A DNA stretch of 64,000 nucleotides from Lumbricus terrestris (GCA_949752735.1 OX457046.1:37332507-37396506); one strand, 5' to 3'; numbered from the stretch's first letter, positions 23,722 through 32,885 are shown. Notes: a model not told the origin generated them from the letters alone. A program made the numbers and translations.

Positions 23722-24639
23722 AGAAGTCTTCAAGATAAAGTAAAGATAAGAATATCCTTTATTTTACCAATTGCTATCCGTGCATTTTGGTGTACAGACT
23801 TGGTGAGGTGATAAACACACATAATTTATAGAAATGTTGGCATAATTATAGTATCCGGGACCGACGCGTCGGTTCAGTTCAATGCAAGTTCAAGATTGGG
23901 GGTCGTGAGGGTCGGTTAGGGTCAGGTTATGCGTGGTGAAGGTTGGTTAGGGGTAGGTTAGGTGTCGTGAGGGTCGGTTATGTTAGGTCGTCATTCGGTC
24001 CCAGATACTATAAATTTTCTGAAGTGTTAAAAAAACAGAAAAAAGACATTCATAATTGTGGGGTGAAATTGAATTTGGCCTACGTTGCTAAATTGTTTTA
24101 ATGTCGGTTATCCGCAGTTTACGTTGCGCTGCTAAATTATTTTCATGTCTTCAATGCCGTACCTTTTGGTAAGTAGGCTATGTAGTCTGCCAATATCCAT
24201 GACAAACATTATCAATTCAGCTTAGAACTATTTAATGAAAGAAAATTTTCCATCAATCGAAAATCTGTTTATGCAAGAATTATTGCTATCAATCCAATTT
24301 CTGTTTAACCAAGATTTTGTATCACTCCAACATTCTATAAATGCAGAATTTTTTTCCAGTCAAACCACTTTTATGTAGGGCGTTGTAGACAGAAAGGACA
24401 TAATTGGTCCGACTATCAATAAAGCACAGACTTAGCTTCATCAATCCATTTAAAATTCACAATATAAAATAATTTAGAAACGTAAACTACGGTTTTTACC
24501 ATGTGTAGGCTTACGTTATGGTCAAGGCCGTAGCTAGGGAAGTTTTGGGTGTTTGAACACCCCCGAAATGCAATATAATGTAAAAATTAAACAGTGCATT
24601 TACTGGCATCCGATGTAAGAACTACAGTGTGTAAACTAT

Positions 24640-25201
24640 CAGGGGCGTATCCAGGGGGCCAATCCGGCCATGGCCCCCCCATTCCAAATCTCCATTGGAC
24701 GTGCCCCCATTTGGTTTCAACAAGCCATTAAATAAATGCAGCAGGAGAGAAAATAGGATACCAGACCCCCCATGAAAAAATCGCATGGAACGTGGCCCCC
24801 CCACCTGAATGACTACACTCTGACTACTACGAATGACTTTTGGAGACGATTGGAGACGAATGACTAAAAAAAGTGACTAAAAAAGGTCATCAACTCTTTT
24901 GGCGGATGAAATGGTATCTTTTAATGACTAAAAAAGGTCATCAACTCTTTTGGCGGATGAAATGGTATCTTTTAATGACTAAAAAAGGTCATCAACTCTT
25001 TTGGCGGATGAAATGGTATCTTTTAATGACTAAAAAAGGTCATCAACTCTTTTGGCGGATGAAATGGTATCTTTTAATGACTAAAAAAGGTCATCAACTC
25101 TTTTGGCGGCTGACTTGGTATCACACGAAATTTTTCGGCTGTCCCACCAACAAGACCGAAAATTTTGCCCCCCCCTTCGAAAATTTCTGTATCCGCCCTT
25201 G
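24640..25201. mobile_element. hAT-type MITE with internal 51-bp array
   Basis: The ends CAGGGGCGTATCCAGGG and CTGTATCCGCCCTTG are inverted repeats. The flanks TAAACTAT (24632-24639) and TAAACTGT (25202-25209) match at 7 of 8. Relatives: 54662-54991, and fragments near 32700-32885 and 51030-51190. Confidence 0.88.
24873..25112 (+). repeat. 51-bp tandem repeat, five units
   Basis: Units begin TGACTAAAAAAGGTCATCA at about 24873, 24924, 24975, 25026 and 25077, nearly identical. Because 51 is divisible by three, an open frame runs through (repeat MTKKGHQLFWRMKWYLL). That is an artefact, not a protein. Confidence 0.95.
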
Positions 25202-25214
25202 TAAACTGTAATAT

Positions 25215-26000
25215 ATTGGCCGTCCAGAACCCGTTATGAAAGCTCAATACGCTTCTCCAAACATCTTTGCCAGTTGATTCGGTTGCTTGTTGCGACATGA
25301 AATCTGTTGCCACAGTTGCTTGTGGGCTGCTTCTTGAAGGGTGCTATACATTTACAAAAAATAATGAATGAATGAATGATTACTGAACTTACACATTGTA
25401 CATGCATCTGTTTTGAGATCTTAACTATAAATAACAAGGAATTGAAGCATAATTCACATTGTGCGTATAGGCCTAAGCCTAATCCAGTAGGCCTACTTAT
25501 AGTATTGTTGCTATTGTTATTATTTTCATTTTTATTGCAGGCATATTAATCTTGTTAGCATTTCTATTAATTATTTTATTATTATTATTTTATCATCATT
25601 TTAATATTATTACGAAAGCTTCTCGTTTTATGCTTCTCTGACCTGGCTTCAAATTATCCCCTCCTAAACATTACCCCCTGCAAACTGTAATTTGCAATTT
25701 GCATTAATCATCGCATTTATTGCACTACAAATATCAGTAAAAATGATCCCGCTTCTTGCTTTGTTCTAAAGATTTTCATACGTCATCCCACTTCGGAAGT
25801 GGGATGAAACCGGGGGTAATTTGAAACCTTTACACTGGGCGCGACCCTACCAACGGGCACAACGGGCTGTATGGTAATATTTCCCACATTGTGTCTCATA
25901 TGGTAGGACACATAAACCCATATGCTATGTGACCTTAAAGGCTGAAACTGTCGTTGTTGTTACTCAATTTAAAATTATGATCATTTTTGTTATTGTTATT
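25215..26000. other. No gene seen; possible intron sequence
   Basis: Apart from a LINE/SINE tail remnant (GGGTGCTATACAT with (AATG)n near 25339-25378) this is AT-rich sequence. It would be intronic if 22916-23062 and 26008-26823 belong to one gene. Confidence 0.4.
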
Positions 26001-26007
26001 TGCATAG

Positions 26008-26823
26008 ATTTCCACTGTGTCAAAACCCGTGCTCAGCATAACTGGTGATTTATCGACCGGACTCACGTGCCAGCTGAGCGACTTCACCCTCACCATCCGT
26101 CACAACAAAGCACTTGGAACCATGGAACGAATGTACGAAAGAACAATTAGCGGATCGATGGATGTTTTGGTGAAGACTGTCTGCTCTCCATCGGCCGATG
26201 CCAGTCACGTCGTGTATGACGCCTCGGTGACTTCGGTGAACTGGAAATGTTCTAATACTCTTATTTCTAGCCATGGGGCGACCCCTGCCGCTGGATGCAG
26301 GTCTTTCGAGGCACTGATGCCAGATTACTCCGCCGATCCTTTTGTCTGCTCGTCATCCACGTACGCAGCAAAACATGGGGTCCAGGTGCGCCGAGGAAAA
26401 AGCGAGAGAGTCTGCACAAGCAACGATGATGAAAGAATCGTTTTGGGCGGAAAGAACCAAACTGTATTGTGCACAGGTTCCAACGTGACTGTGTTCACTG
26501 ATGGAGAAAATTCGCAGATTTCAACAACAGGCACAGGATCCAGGATAATATGCTGTGGAATTAACGGAAGTGTATCTACTGTTGGAAACAACTCAGTTGT
26601 CGAAGAATGCGGGCGGAATTACAGAATTAAAGCTTTCGGTCACAATGCCAGAATTGTAGCCCTCGGCTCCAACTCACGGATCAGTTCCTCCAGCAACGGC
26701 GCAGATCTGTGTTTTTATGGTGCTTACAGTGATATTAATGCGAACGGACGTGACATAAGGGATGACTTGGGCCAATTATTTGTTGGCGTCGTCGGCAAAG
26801 CCTTCCGTGACATATTCAACTAA
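26008..26823 (+). CDS. Terminal exon with 11 nonapeptide repeats
   Basis: An acceptor-like TTGTTATTTGCATAG ends at 26007, after which 271 codons are open to TAA at 26821-26823. A GTG lies at 26017, but no ATG suits, so this is an exon rather than a complete gene. Its first half (LSITGDLSTGLTCQLSDFTL and following) is not recognised. From 26449 to 26745 there are eleven exact 9-residue repeats of the form G-x-N-x-x-[V/I/L]-x-x-x with no indels: G in 10 of 11, N in 8 of 11, an aliphatic residue at position 6 in all. This predicts a beta-solenoid, in the style of DUF3060-like or RTX-like repeat proteins. Several Asn-x-Ser/Thr sequons and Cys residues occur. Function is unknown; a bacterial origin is possible but untested. 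Confidence 0.7.
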   Translation: MSTVSKPVLSITGDLSTGLTCQLSDFTLTIRHNKALGTMERMYERTISGSMDVLVKTVCSPSADASHVVYDASVTSVNWKCSNTLISSHGATPAAGCRSFEALMPDYSADPFVCSSSTYAAKHGVQVRRGKSERVCTSNDDERIVLGGKNQTVLCTGSNVTVFTDGENSQISTTGTGSRIICCGINGSVSTVGNNSVVEECGRNYRIKAFGHNARIVALGSNSRISSSSNGADLCFYGAYSDINANGRDIRDDLGQLFVGVVGKAFRDIFN

Positions 26824-27164
26824 AATCTGCCAACTGCAGAAGAGCTGACAGCATTGTTTTATTGAACCATGACGGGCGCCATGTTTAGGTTACCCCATGG
26901 AATTATTTCTGTTAAGTACACTCCAATTCAAAAGTTCATTTGATAGAATTTTCAGAGTTTGCCGTCGAATATAGGCTAACATATCTAAAAACTCATTTTC
27001 ATGTTGACGTAATAACATTTTCTATTTTAAACGAGCTTGCATGATTTAAAAAATTCGTACGTCTTAGATTGAGAATGTTTGTTTGTTACGAATATTATTA
27101 AAGAGAGTAGGCTACTTTGACGCAAGGTAACTGCTTTCAAAACTCATTCAGCAGAAATGTTTCT

Positions 27165-27545
27165 AGTACTTGGATTGTACGTACAGGTACTTAGGTCTGA
27201 CGTACAAGTATGAATACTTAAATCTCGAGTACGAGTGCGAGTACTTAGGTCTGAACTTACTCTGAAGTATGATAACAAGTACTTAGATCTCAAGTATACG
27301 AATACATAGGCCTACACGTACTTATGTCTGATGTGATTGTACTTGAATCTCAAGTACGAGTACATGCACTTGGGTCTGAGGTACAAGTACTTAGATCTAA
27401 AGCATGTGCACTTTGGTCTTAAGTATGAGTACAAGTACTCGGGTCTGAAGTACCCGTACTTAGGTATTAAGTACCAGTACTTAGGTCCAAATTTCACATA
27501 CTCATGTCTCAAATATGAGTTCAAGTTCAGACGTCTACAGCAAAA
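27165..27545. repeat. AGTACTTAGGTCT minisatellite
   Basis: Degenerate tandem units around GAGTACAAGTACTTAGGTCT, about 23-24 bp, roughly 15 units. The unit contains the palindrome AAGTACTT, and both strands read as Tyr/Leu/Lys-rich open frames, which are artefacts. The LTR element inserted 38 bp beyond it. Confidence 0.85.
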
Positions 27546-27583
27546 CTGGTACTTCTTAACAAAGTAAGGGTGTATTGCCACCT

Positions 27584-28135
27584 TGTCACGACCCTAGTCC
27601 GATCTAACTGGAAGATGCTCTGGTCGTGACGATCACACAGTGCCGAGGATGGATTTTAACAATTATTTATTAAAATACAACAACCGCAGAGATTAATTAG
27701 AATATATACACTTGTAGGCTACACCGGCAATGTTCAAACATAGTTTCAGACGCCTGTGAATTTAATTCAGTTGTTCTTCGTTGGTCGATCTTGTCTTACG
27801 CGCGTCTGCCGGGCCTCTTCCCCGTTAATGGCCTACATCGTCTTATATATGACGCCGGCTGCCTTTGATGGCCCTGGGCAGCCGGCGCTAACGGTTCATC
27901 GCCCCGTCGGGTGGCGGCCTCAAAGCGTCCGTGTCCAATTCGACCACATCTGGTCGTCGGCTCTTCGCCGCCACTTCAAAAGGCGTCCCGTGGGGGTCGT
28001 GTGTGTCCCTCACGGAGGTGTTGATGGGCTCTCGCCCGTTGTCGGCGAACCCAGCGACCTCCTCGCCTCCCGGTGCTGTGCCTGCCGACGGTGGGCTCCG
28101 CGACCCCCTCGCATCTAGATGCTGTGACCGTGACA
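27584..28135 (-). repeat. 3' LTR of Gag-protease element
   Basis: It begins (minus strand) TGTCACGGTC and ends GGTCGTGACA, with 7-bp inverted ends TGTCACG/CGTGACA. A TATA-like TATATAAG is at 27842-27849 and AATAAA at 27666-27671, in the order expected for U3-R-U5. The Gag frame runs into it and stops at 27888. Confidence 0.93.
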
Positions 28136-30938
28136 TTACTCCCTCCTCAAAGACGGAGTCATGGGTTGTCGATCCATTGACGACGTCATCTTCAGCACCA
28201 CTCGTCCGGTCGACAGCATCGCAGAACATGAAACACAATGCCAACAATGTGTAAACAATATGTACATTTAGACAGGGTAGGCTCCCCGCCGCGGCTGGTC
28301 TCCTTCTAACCCCTCCGTCAAATCCGGGCCCAGACATTGGCTGCAAAATCCGGGCCAAGCATTGCATTAAGTTGTTGCAAATGGACATCAACCAAAAAGT
28401 CATGCATTGATATTCGTAAGTACATGAATCACCGACAAAAGCCATAACCCATGGAGATTCCTCTTTGATCGGGAGCTGCCAATCGCCGCTCTTAGTATTG
28501 AAACAGCTGATGAAGGCTGGAATAGAAGATGTCGTGTATACTGGCACCAAGGCATCACATATGCCCCTTCCATCCGCTAATTGAAGGGGGTTTGTCCCGG
28601 GCCCCCCAGATAAACCGTCTTCAACGATGAACGATGCCCAATTGAATCTACATGTAGGGTTCAATGTCATTGTGCTGTCCAGAGTCCGTCTCAATTCTCT
28701 ACCGTCTTGTGTCTCAGTCAAGTACAACAGAGGCGGGTTTTGCTCGCCGGCATCGTCGCCGTGACATGGTAAGCTAATTCCTATGTCCAAGTTATCCTCA
28801 CTATCTCGATTTAATTTCAAACAGGATTTTAGCGCACTACCTTCGCGCTGTCCTACTGAAGTATCTACATCTGCCACACGATCGTTACACAACGGTTGCT
28901 CTGTGTTCATGAACGTTGGCTTATCATCATCACCGTTCTCATCATCATGATCATGATCATCCTCATCATCCTCACGTCGCTCAACTGCCTTCGTTTCGTC
29001 TGCCTTGGCATTAGCACTCATGCTGATATCTTCGTCAGTAGGGGTCGCTTGTATACTATTGAGATCGTTACCTTGTCCCTCCTCTCTCTCGTCGATGGTC
29101 TGGGGTGCTAAGGTGGGAGATGCGTTAATCGCCTGCCCCTCCCCTATCTCCGCGTCTGCTTCGTTCACACTAGGAGGCAGTACCTTAGAATGCGAGGCTC
29201 CCCTGATTACCGCTGTGACGCTCGGTGTCAATATAACAGCCTCATTTAGGTCCTTTACCACTGCAAACCAGACGCGTACCCTCGGGTTTATGACTGAAGG
29301 TGTCTTATTACAGACGGGCTTCACATCAAGTCGGATAACATTGACCAACTCCGCGTGCCCGTTCATTCCGGCTAGACGCATTTGCTTGTCGACGGGGAGG
29401 TTTAGGTGGTCAATTAAGGACTCCCGGACACAACAAACCTCAGAACCACCATCAATTAAGGCGTTCTGAACAGATAGGTGTTCGATATCCACATGCACGT
29501 AAGACCTTACATGAAATTCTTCTGTTTCAATTAAAGCCATGTAAGCATCTGATGTTTCCTCCCTGCTGCTTAGCTCCTCCCACGCCTTATCTGCGTCGAC
29601 ATCTGGCGATAAGCCGCTTGATGCAGCCGCCCTCTGGCGGTCGGGTCGAGACGTATCGCTCCGCTTGGGGGGTTGGAGTGCGCATGCATTCACCCGCGCC
29701 AGCTTTGGCTCCTCCCCTTGGGGTTTATTACCCTCGCATTGAATTGCTCTGTGCCCGGGCAAAAGACATTTATAGCAGAGCCCCTTCCGCCGCGCATCTT
29801 CCTTCGCCCGTAGGCCTTCTGCTCTCCCCTCGCTCCTGCCTTCTGGGGTTACTGCCCTTGAGTGAGTGCTAAGACCTGACTGGTTCCCTGATCGACTGGC
29901 GCCTGACGCCGTCGGTCCAGACGACCGCAGTGGATCCCCGCTGATCGTGTGCGACGCTGTATACAGATCGACAGAGCTGGCAAGATCATTGTGTCTTAGC
30001 CACCCGTCTGTCTCCTGTGTGAGAATGAAATCTAGGCAGCCCTTAGGGATATGCTCCTTTAATCTGTCTGCGCAAAGCAGGCTCACAAGTTCGTCAAAAT
30101 CGTTATTGACTTCTCGACTACGCAAATAATGCATTAAGGTGTTATGTAACCTTGCCATATAAATGGTGTATGTTTCGTCTTGAGACTTACGTAATGTGAG
30201 AAACTTGTCCCTTAGGTGTATAGGGCTGATCTTAAATTCCCTGAGCAGGAATTTTTTCAATCCCTCGTAGTCATTTAACTGTGTGTGTTCTAAGCGCGTT
30301 GCAACAGCTTTTGCTCGCTCACTTAAATTAGCTAAGAGAAGTTTCGCCTTCACATCATCATCAACTTCGTAGATCTTAAATAAATTGTCCATGTGATCAA
30401 AAAATGCCGGGATTTCTGCTGAATCCTGTGGAAATCTCCACAAAACACTCTTCATTAATTCCCCGAAGTGTTTCGTTCGGCTAGCTAGCGAATGTTTAAA
30501 TCTCCGATCTTCTTCTCTGAGCAACTGTTCTCTTTCCTCTCTCGCTCTCCTTTCTGTCCGATCTGTCTCTCGTATGGCTGCCTCTCTTTCTCTAATGCGT
30601 CTTTCTTCCTCTCTTGCTTTTCTCTCTTCCTCATCTCGTCTTCTCTGGCGTTCCCTCTCCTCCTCATACTTCCGAACTTCAAATTCAAACTTGAGTCGTT
30701 CGATGTCCTGACCTCCTCTCCATTGCAGGGACTCTAGTTCTGGTGAAGTTACCCCACCTTCCTCATAATCCTTACATTGCCTTTCGGCCACCTTGGCCGC
30801 CCATTCTTCCATTAACTGATGGCGGTCCATCTCAAAGACGATCTCGTCTTCCATGTCGTCCTTGAGTAGGTACGCTCTTAACCTCTCATCGGACATCTTC
30901 TTAATCTGCGCTTGCTTATCGGGTGTGAGATTATCCAT
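27888..30938 (-). CDS. Gag-protease polyprotein of LTR element
   Basis: Numbered from ATG at 30938 (MDNLTPDKQAQIKK; the frame is open 26 codons further, to an ATG at 31016). Residues about 65-150 are an Arg/Glu-rich coiled coil. A capsid-like segment (FFDHMDNLFKIYEVDDDVKA to about residue 330) precedes a CCHC zinc knuckle (CYKCLLPGHRAIQC, first Cys at residue 388), typical nucleocapsid RNA binding. A retropepsin-like segment ALIDGGSEVCCV has its putative catalytic Asp at residue 496, with DGG in place of the usual DTG/DSG. An acidic stretch (about residues 620-680) and a C-terminal region of unknown role follow. The last ~80 residues are encoded inside the LTR. No polymerase domain follows. 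Confidence 0.9.
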   Translation of the reverse strand: MDNLTPDKQAQIKKMSDERLRAYLLKDDMEDEIVFEMDRHQLMEEWAAKVAERQCKDYEEGGVTSPELESLQWRGGQDIERLKFEFEVRKYEEERERQRRRDEEERKAREEERRIREREAAIRETDRTERRAREEREQLLREEDRRFKHSLASRTKHFGELMKSVLWRFPQDSAEIPAFFDHMDNLFKIYEVDDDVKAKLLLANLSERAKAVATRLEHTQLNDYEGLKKFLLREFKISPIHLRDKFLTLRKSQDETYTIYMARLHNTLMHYLRSREVNNDFDELVSLLCADRLKEHIPKGCLDFILTQETDGWLRHNDLASSVDLYTASHTISGDPLRSSGPTASGASRSGNQSGLSTHSRAVTPEGRSEGRAEGLRAKEDARRKGLCYKCLLPGHRAIQCEGNKPQGEEPKLARVNACALQPPKRSDTSRPDRQRAAASSGLSPDVDADKAWEELSSREETSDAYMALIETEEFHVRSYVHVDIEHLSVQNALIDGGSEVCCVRESLIDHLNLPVDKQMRLAGMNGHAELVNVIRLDVKPVCNKTPSVINPRVRVWFAVVKDLNEAVILTPSVTAVIRGASHSKVLPPSVNEADAEIGEGQAINASPTLAPQTIDEREEGQGNDLNSIQATPTDEDISMSANAKADETKAVERREDDEDDHDHDDENGDDDKPTFMNTEQPLCNDRVADVDTSVGQREGSALKSCLKLNRDSEDNLDIGISLPCHGDDAGEQNPPLLYLTETQDGRELRRTLDSTMTLNPTCRFNWASFIVEDGLSGGPGTNPLQLADGRGICDALVPVYTTSSIPAFISCFNTKSGDWQLPIKEESPWVMAFVGDSCTYEYQCMTFWLMSICNNLMQCLARILQPMSGPGFDGGVRRRPAAAGSLPCLNVHIVYTLLALCFMFCDAVDRTSGAEDDVVNGSTTHDSVFEEGVMSRSQHLDARGSRSPPSAGTAPGGEEVAGFADNGREPINTSVRDTHDPHGTPFEVAAKSRRPDVVELDTDALRPPPDGAMNR
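28136..28148 (-). promoter_or_regulatory. Polypurine tract
   Basis: Minus-strand GAGGAGGGAGTAA directly precedes the 3' LTR, the expected site of plus-strand priming. Confidence 0.8.
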
Positions 30939-31029
30939 GATAGAAGAGGATAGAGATAGAAAGCACGTAGGTACGTCAGTATGTAGATGCAACGCACAAT
31001 GCACAAAAACCAACAAACCAATCGCTCAA

Positions 31030-31240
31030 AGATGCAATGCACGAATGTCAAAAAGGTCAGTCGCTGAATGATGCAATGCACGAAAGTCAAAAAAGTCAGT
31101 CACTGAACGATGCAATGCACAAAAGCCACAAAAGTCAGTCACTGAACGATGCAATGCATAGAAGCCACAAAAGTCAGTCACTGAACGATGCAATGCATAG
31201 AAGCCACAAAAGTCAGTCACTGAATGATGCAATGCACAAG
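31030..31240. repeat. 39-bp tandem repeat in element leader
   Basis: Five to six units around AAAGTCAGTCACTGAACGAT and GCAATGCA. Since 39 is divisible by three, both strands are open as 13-residue repeats. It lies just upstream of the Gag start. Confidence 0.92.
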
Positions 31241-31509
31241 AGCCAACAAACCAGTAACTCAGTAACTAAATGGGGCGCCAAGCAATGCACAAAAAAGAGT
31301 CAATCAATCATTGAACGATATCAAAGCAATGCATCAATTCAACTCAATATGCAGATGATATTAAAAGAAGTGGTTTTCGCTGCAGCCAACTCTCGGCCCG
31401 TGATTGCCACTCCTCTCTTGCACAGATAAAACCAGCCAACAACGTAAGAGTCCTACCCTTTTGTTGGTCGTCGGCTTGACTTCCGTCTCATGGATTCCAG
31501 TTGATCCTC

Positions 31510-32000
31510 CCGATCCTCGGTTGACCGTCCGCTGTCCGTCCGTCCTCGTTGGCTGACTGCAACTAGGCCGTCCGATCCTCAGCGTCCTCGCTGGCTGTCC
31601 GCAGCTTGTCCTCTCGATCCGATCCTCGGTTGACCGTCCGCTGTCCGTCCGTCCTCGTTGGCTGACTGCAACTAGGCCGTCCGATCCTCAGCGTCCTCGC
31701 TGGCTGTCCGCAGCTTGTCCTCTCGATCCGATCCTCGGTTGACCGTCCGCTGTCCGTCCGTCCTCGTTGGCTGACTGCAACTAGGCCGTCCGATCCTCAG
31801 CGTCCTCGCTGGCTGTCCGCAGCTTGTCCTCTCGATCCGATCCTCGGTTGACCTCCGCTGTCCGTCCGTCCTCGTTGGCTGACTGCACTTGTCCTCTCGA
31901 TCCGATCCTCGGTTGACCGTCCGCTGTCCGTCCGTCCTCGTTGGCTGACTGCAACTTGGCCGTCCGATCCTCAGCGTCCTCGCTGGCTGTCCGCAGCCTG
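31510..32000. repeat. 109-bp tandem repeat in element leader
   Basis: GATCCTCGGTTGACC recurs at about 31513, 31621, 31730, 31839 and 31904. Spacing is 108-109 bp except the last, shortened to 65 by a deletion. A minus-strand open frame across it is repeat-driven. Confidence 0.92.
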
Positions 32001-32088
32001 TTCTTCCAATCCTCTGCGTTGGCTCGCTCGTCCTCGCACTGTCCACGTAAGGCTGCTGGTCGCTGACTGTACCGGCAACTCTTAGTTC

Positions 32089-32107
32089 AATCCCACTTCT
32101 GACACCA
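32089..32107 (-). promoter_or_regulatory. Primer binding site for tRNA-Leu
   Basis: The plus strand reads AATCCCACTTCTGACACCA, identical as recalled to the 3' end of animal tRNA-Leu including CCA. The minus strand therefore begins TGGTGTCAGAAGTGGGA. It lies 5 nt inside the 5' LTR. Confidence 0.9.
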
Positions 32108-32112
32108 GTAAA

Positions 32113-32664
32113 TGTCACGACCCTAGTCCGATCTAACTGGAAGATGCTCTGGTCGTGACGATCACACAGTGCCGAGGATGGATTTTAACAATTATTTATT
32201 AAAATACAACAACCGCAGAGATTAATTAGAATATATACACTTGTAGGCTACACCGGCAATGTTCAAACATAGTTTCAGACGCCTGTGAATTTAATTCAGT
32301 TGTTCTTCGTTGGTCGATCTTGTCTTACGCGCGTCTGCCGGGCCTCTTCCCCGTTAATGGCCTACATCGTCTTATATATGACGCCGGCTGCCTTTGATGG
32401 CCCTGGGCAGCCGGCGCTAACGGTTCATCGCCCCGTCGGGTGGCGGCCTCAAAGCGTCCGTGTCCAATTCGACCACATCTGGTCGTCGGCTCTTCGCCGC
32501 CACTTCAAAAGGCGTCCCGTGGGGGTCGTGTGTGTCCCTCACGGAGGTGTTGATGGGCTCTCGCCCGTTGTCGGCGAACCCAGCGACCTCCTCGCCTCCC
32601 GGTGCTGTGCCTGCCGACGGTGGGCTCCGCGACCCCCTCGCATCTAGATGCTGTGACCGTGACA
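32113..32664 (-). repeat. 5' LTR of Gag-protease element
   Basis: Offset by exactly 4529 bp from the 3' LTR at both ends. TATA-like at 32371-32378, AATAAA at 32195-32200. TGTCACG/CGTGACA ends. Confidence 0.93.
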
Positions 32665-32699
32665 CACCTACACCTATAATTTAGAATAGCTGTTGAGAA

Positions 32700-32885
32700 A
32701 TATAAATGATGTATTGCCCCATTTGGTTTCAAGAACCAAACCTTAGAGTCAATGCAGCGGAACAAGGCGAGAGAGTAAAAGCAGGAATAACGACTAGAGA
32801 GATTAATAAAAGGTCATCAGATTTTTTCGGCAAATATAAAAAGTTGACCCTCCCCCTTCGAAAATTTCTGTATCCGCCCCTGCAC
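32700..32885. mobile_element. MITE fragment
   Basis: CCCCATTTGGTTTCAA and TTCGAAAATTTCTGTATCCG match the left and right parts of the 24640-25201 element, with an AAAAGGTCATCAGA motif between. No clear target duplication. Confidence 0.5.

Larger units (their letters stand above)
24526..25214. mobile_element. CAAGGCCGTAGC-type MITE fragment, interrupted
   Basis: CAAGGCCGTAGCTAGGGAAG and TTTTGGGTGTTTGAACACCC match the starts of 6999-7268 and 4768-5148. The copy continues to about 24639, where element 24640-25201 is inserted. The right end was not found. Confidence 0.6.
27584..32664 (-). mobile_element. Complete LTR retrotransposon, Gag-protease only
   Basis: The 5081-bp element has two 552-bp LTRs (27584-28135 and 32113-32664) that look identical where compared, and a perfect 5-bp target duplication CACCT (27579-27583 and 32665-32669). 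On the minus strand the order is LTR, tRNA-Leu primer site, tandem-repeat leader, one long Gag-protease frame, polypurine tract, LTR. There is no reverse transcriptase, RNase H or integrase and no room for one, so it is a non-autonomous element of the TR-GAG kind. Intact frame and matching LTRs indicate recent insertion. Confidence 0.93.

Noticed and set aside
24873..25112. CRISPR-like regular repeats
   Set aside because: Units are contiguous 51-bp tandem copies without unique spacers, inside a MITE in an animal genome.
27312..27581. Tyr/Leu-rich repeat protein on either strand
   Set aside because: Both strands are open because of the palindromic minisatellite.
28136..28500. Envelope gene at the end of the Gag frame of the LTR element
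   Set aside because: One weakly hydrophobic stretch exists, but no signal peptide, cleavage site, sequon pattern or separate frame.
31037..31429. 130-residue protein with 13-residue repeats
   Set aside because: Follows from a 39-bp tandem repeat in the LTR element leader; open on both strands.
31672..32118. 148-residue Arg/Thr/Ser-rich protein
   Set aside because: Reading of the 109-bp leader repeat; no start or family signature.
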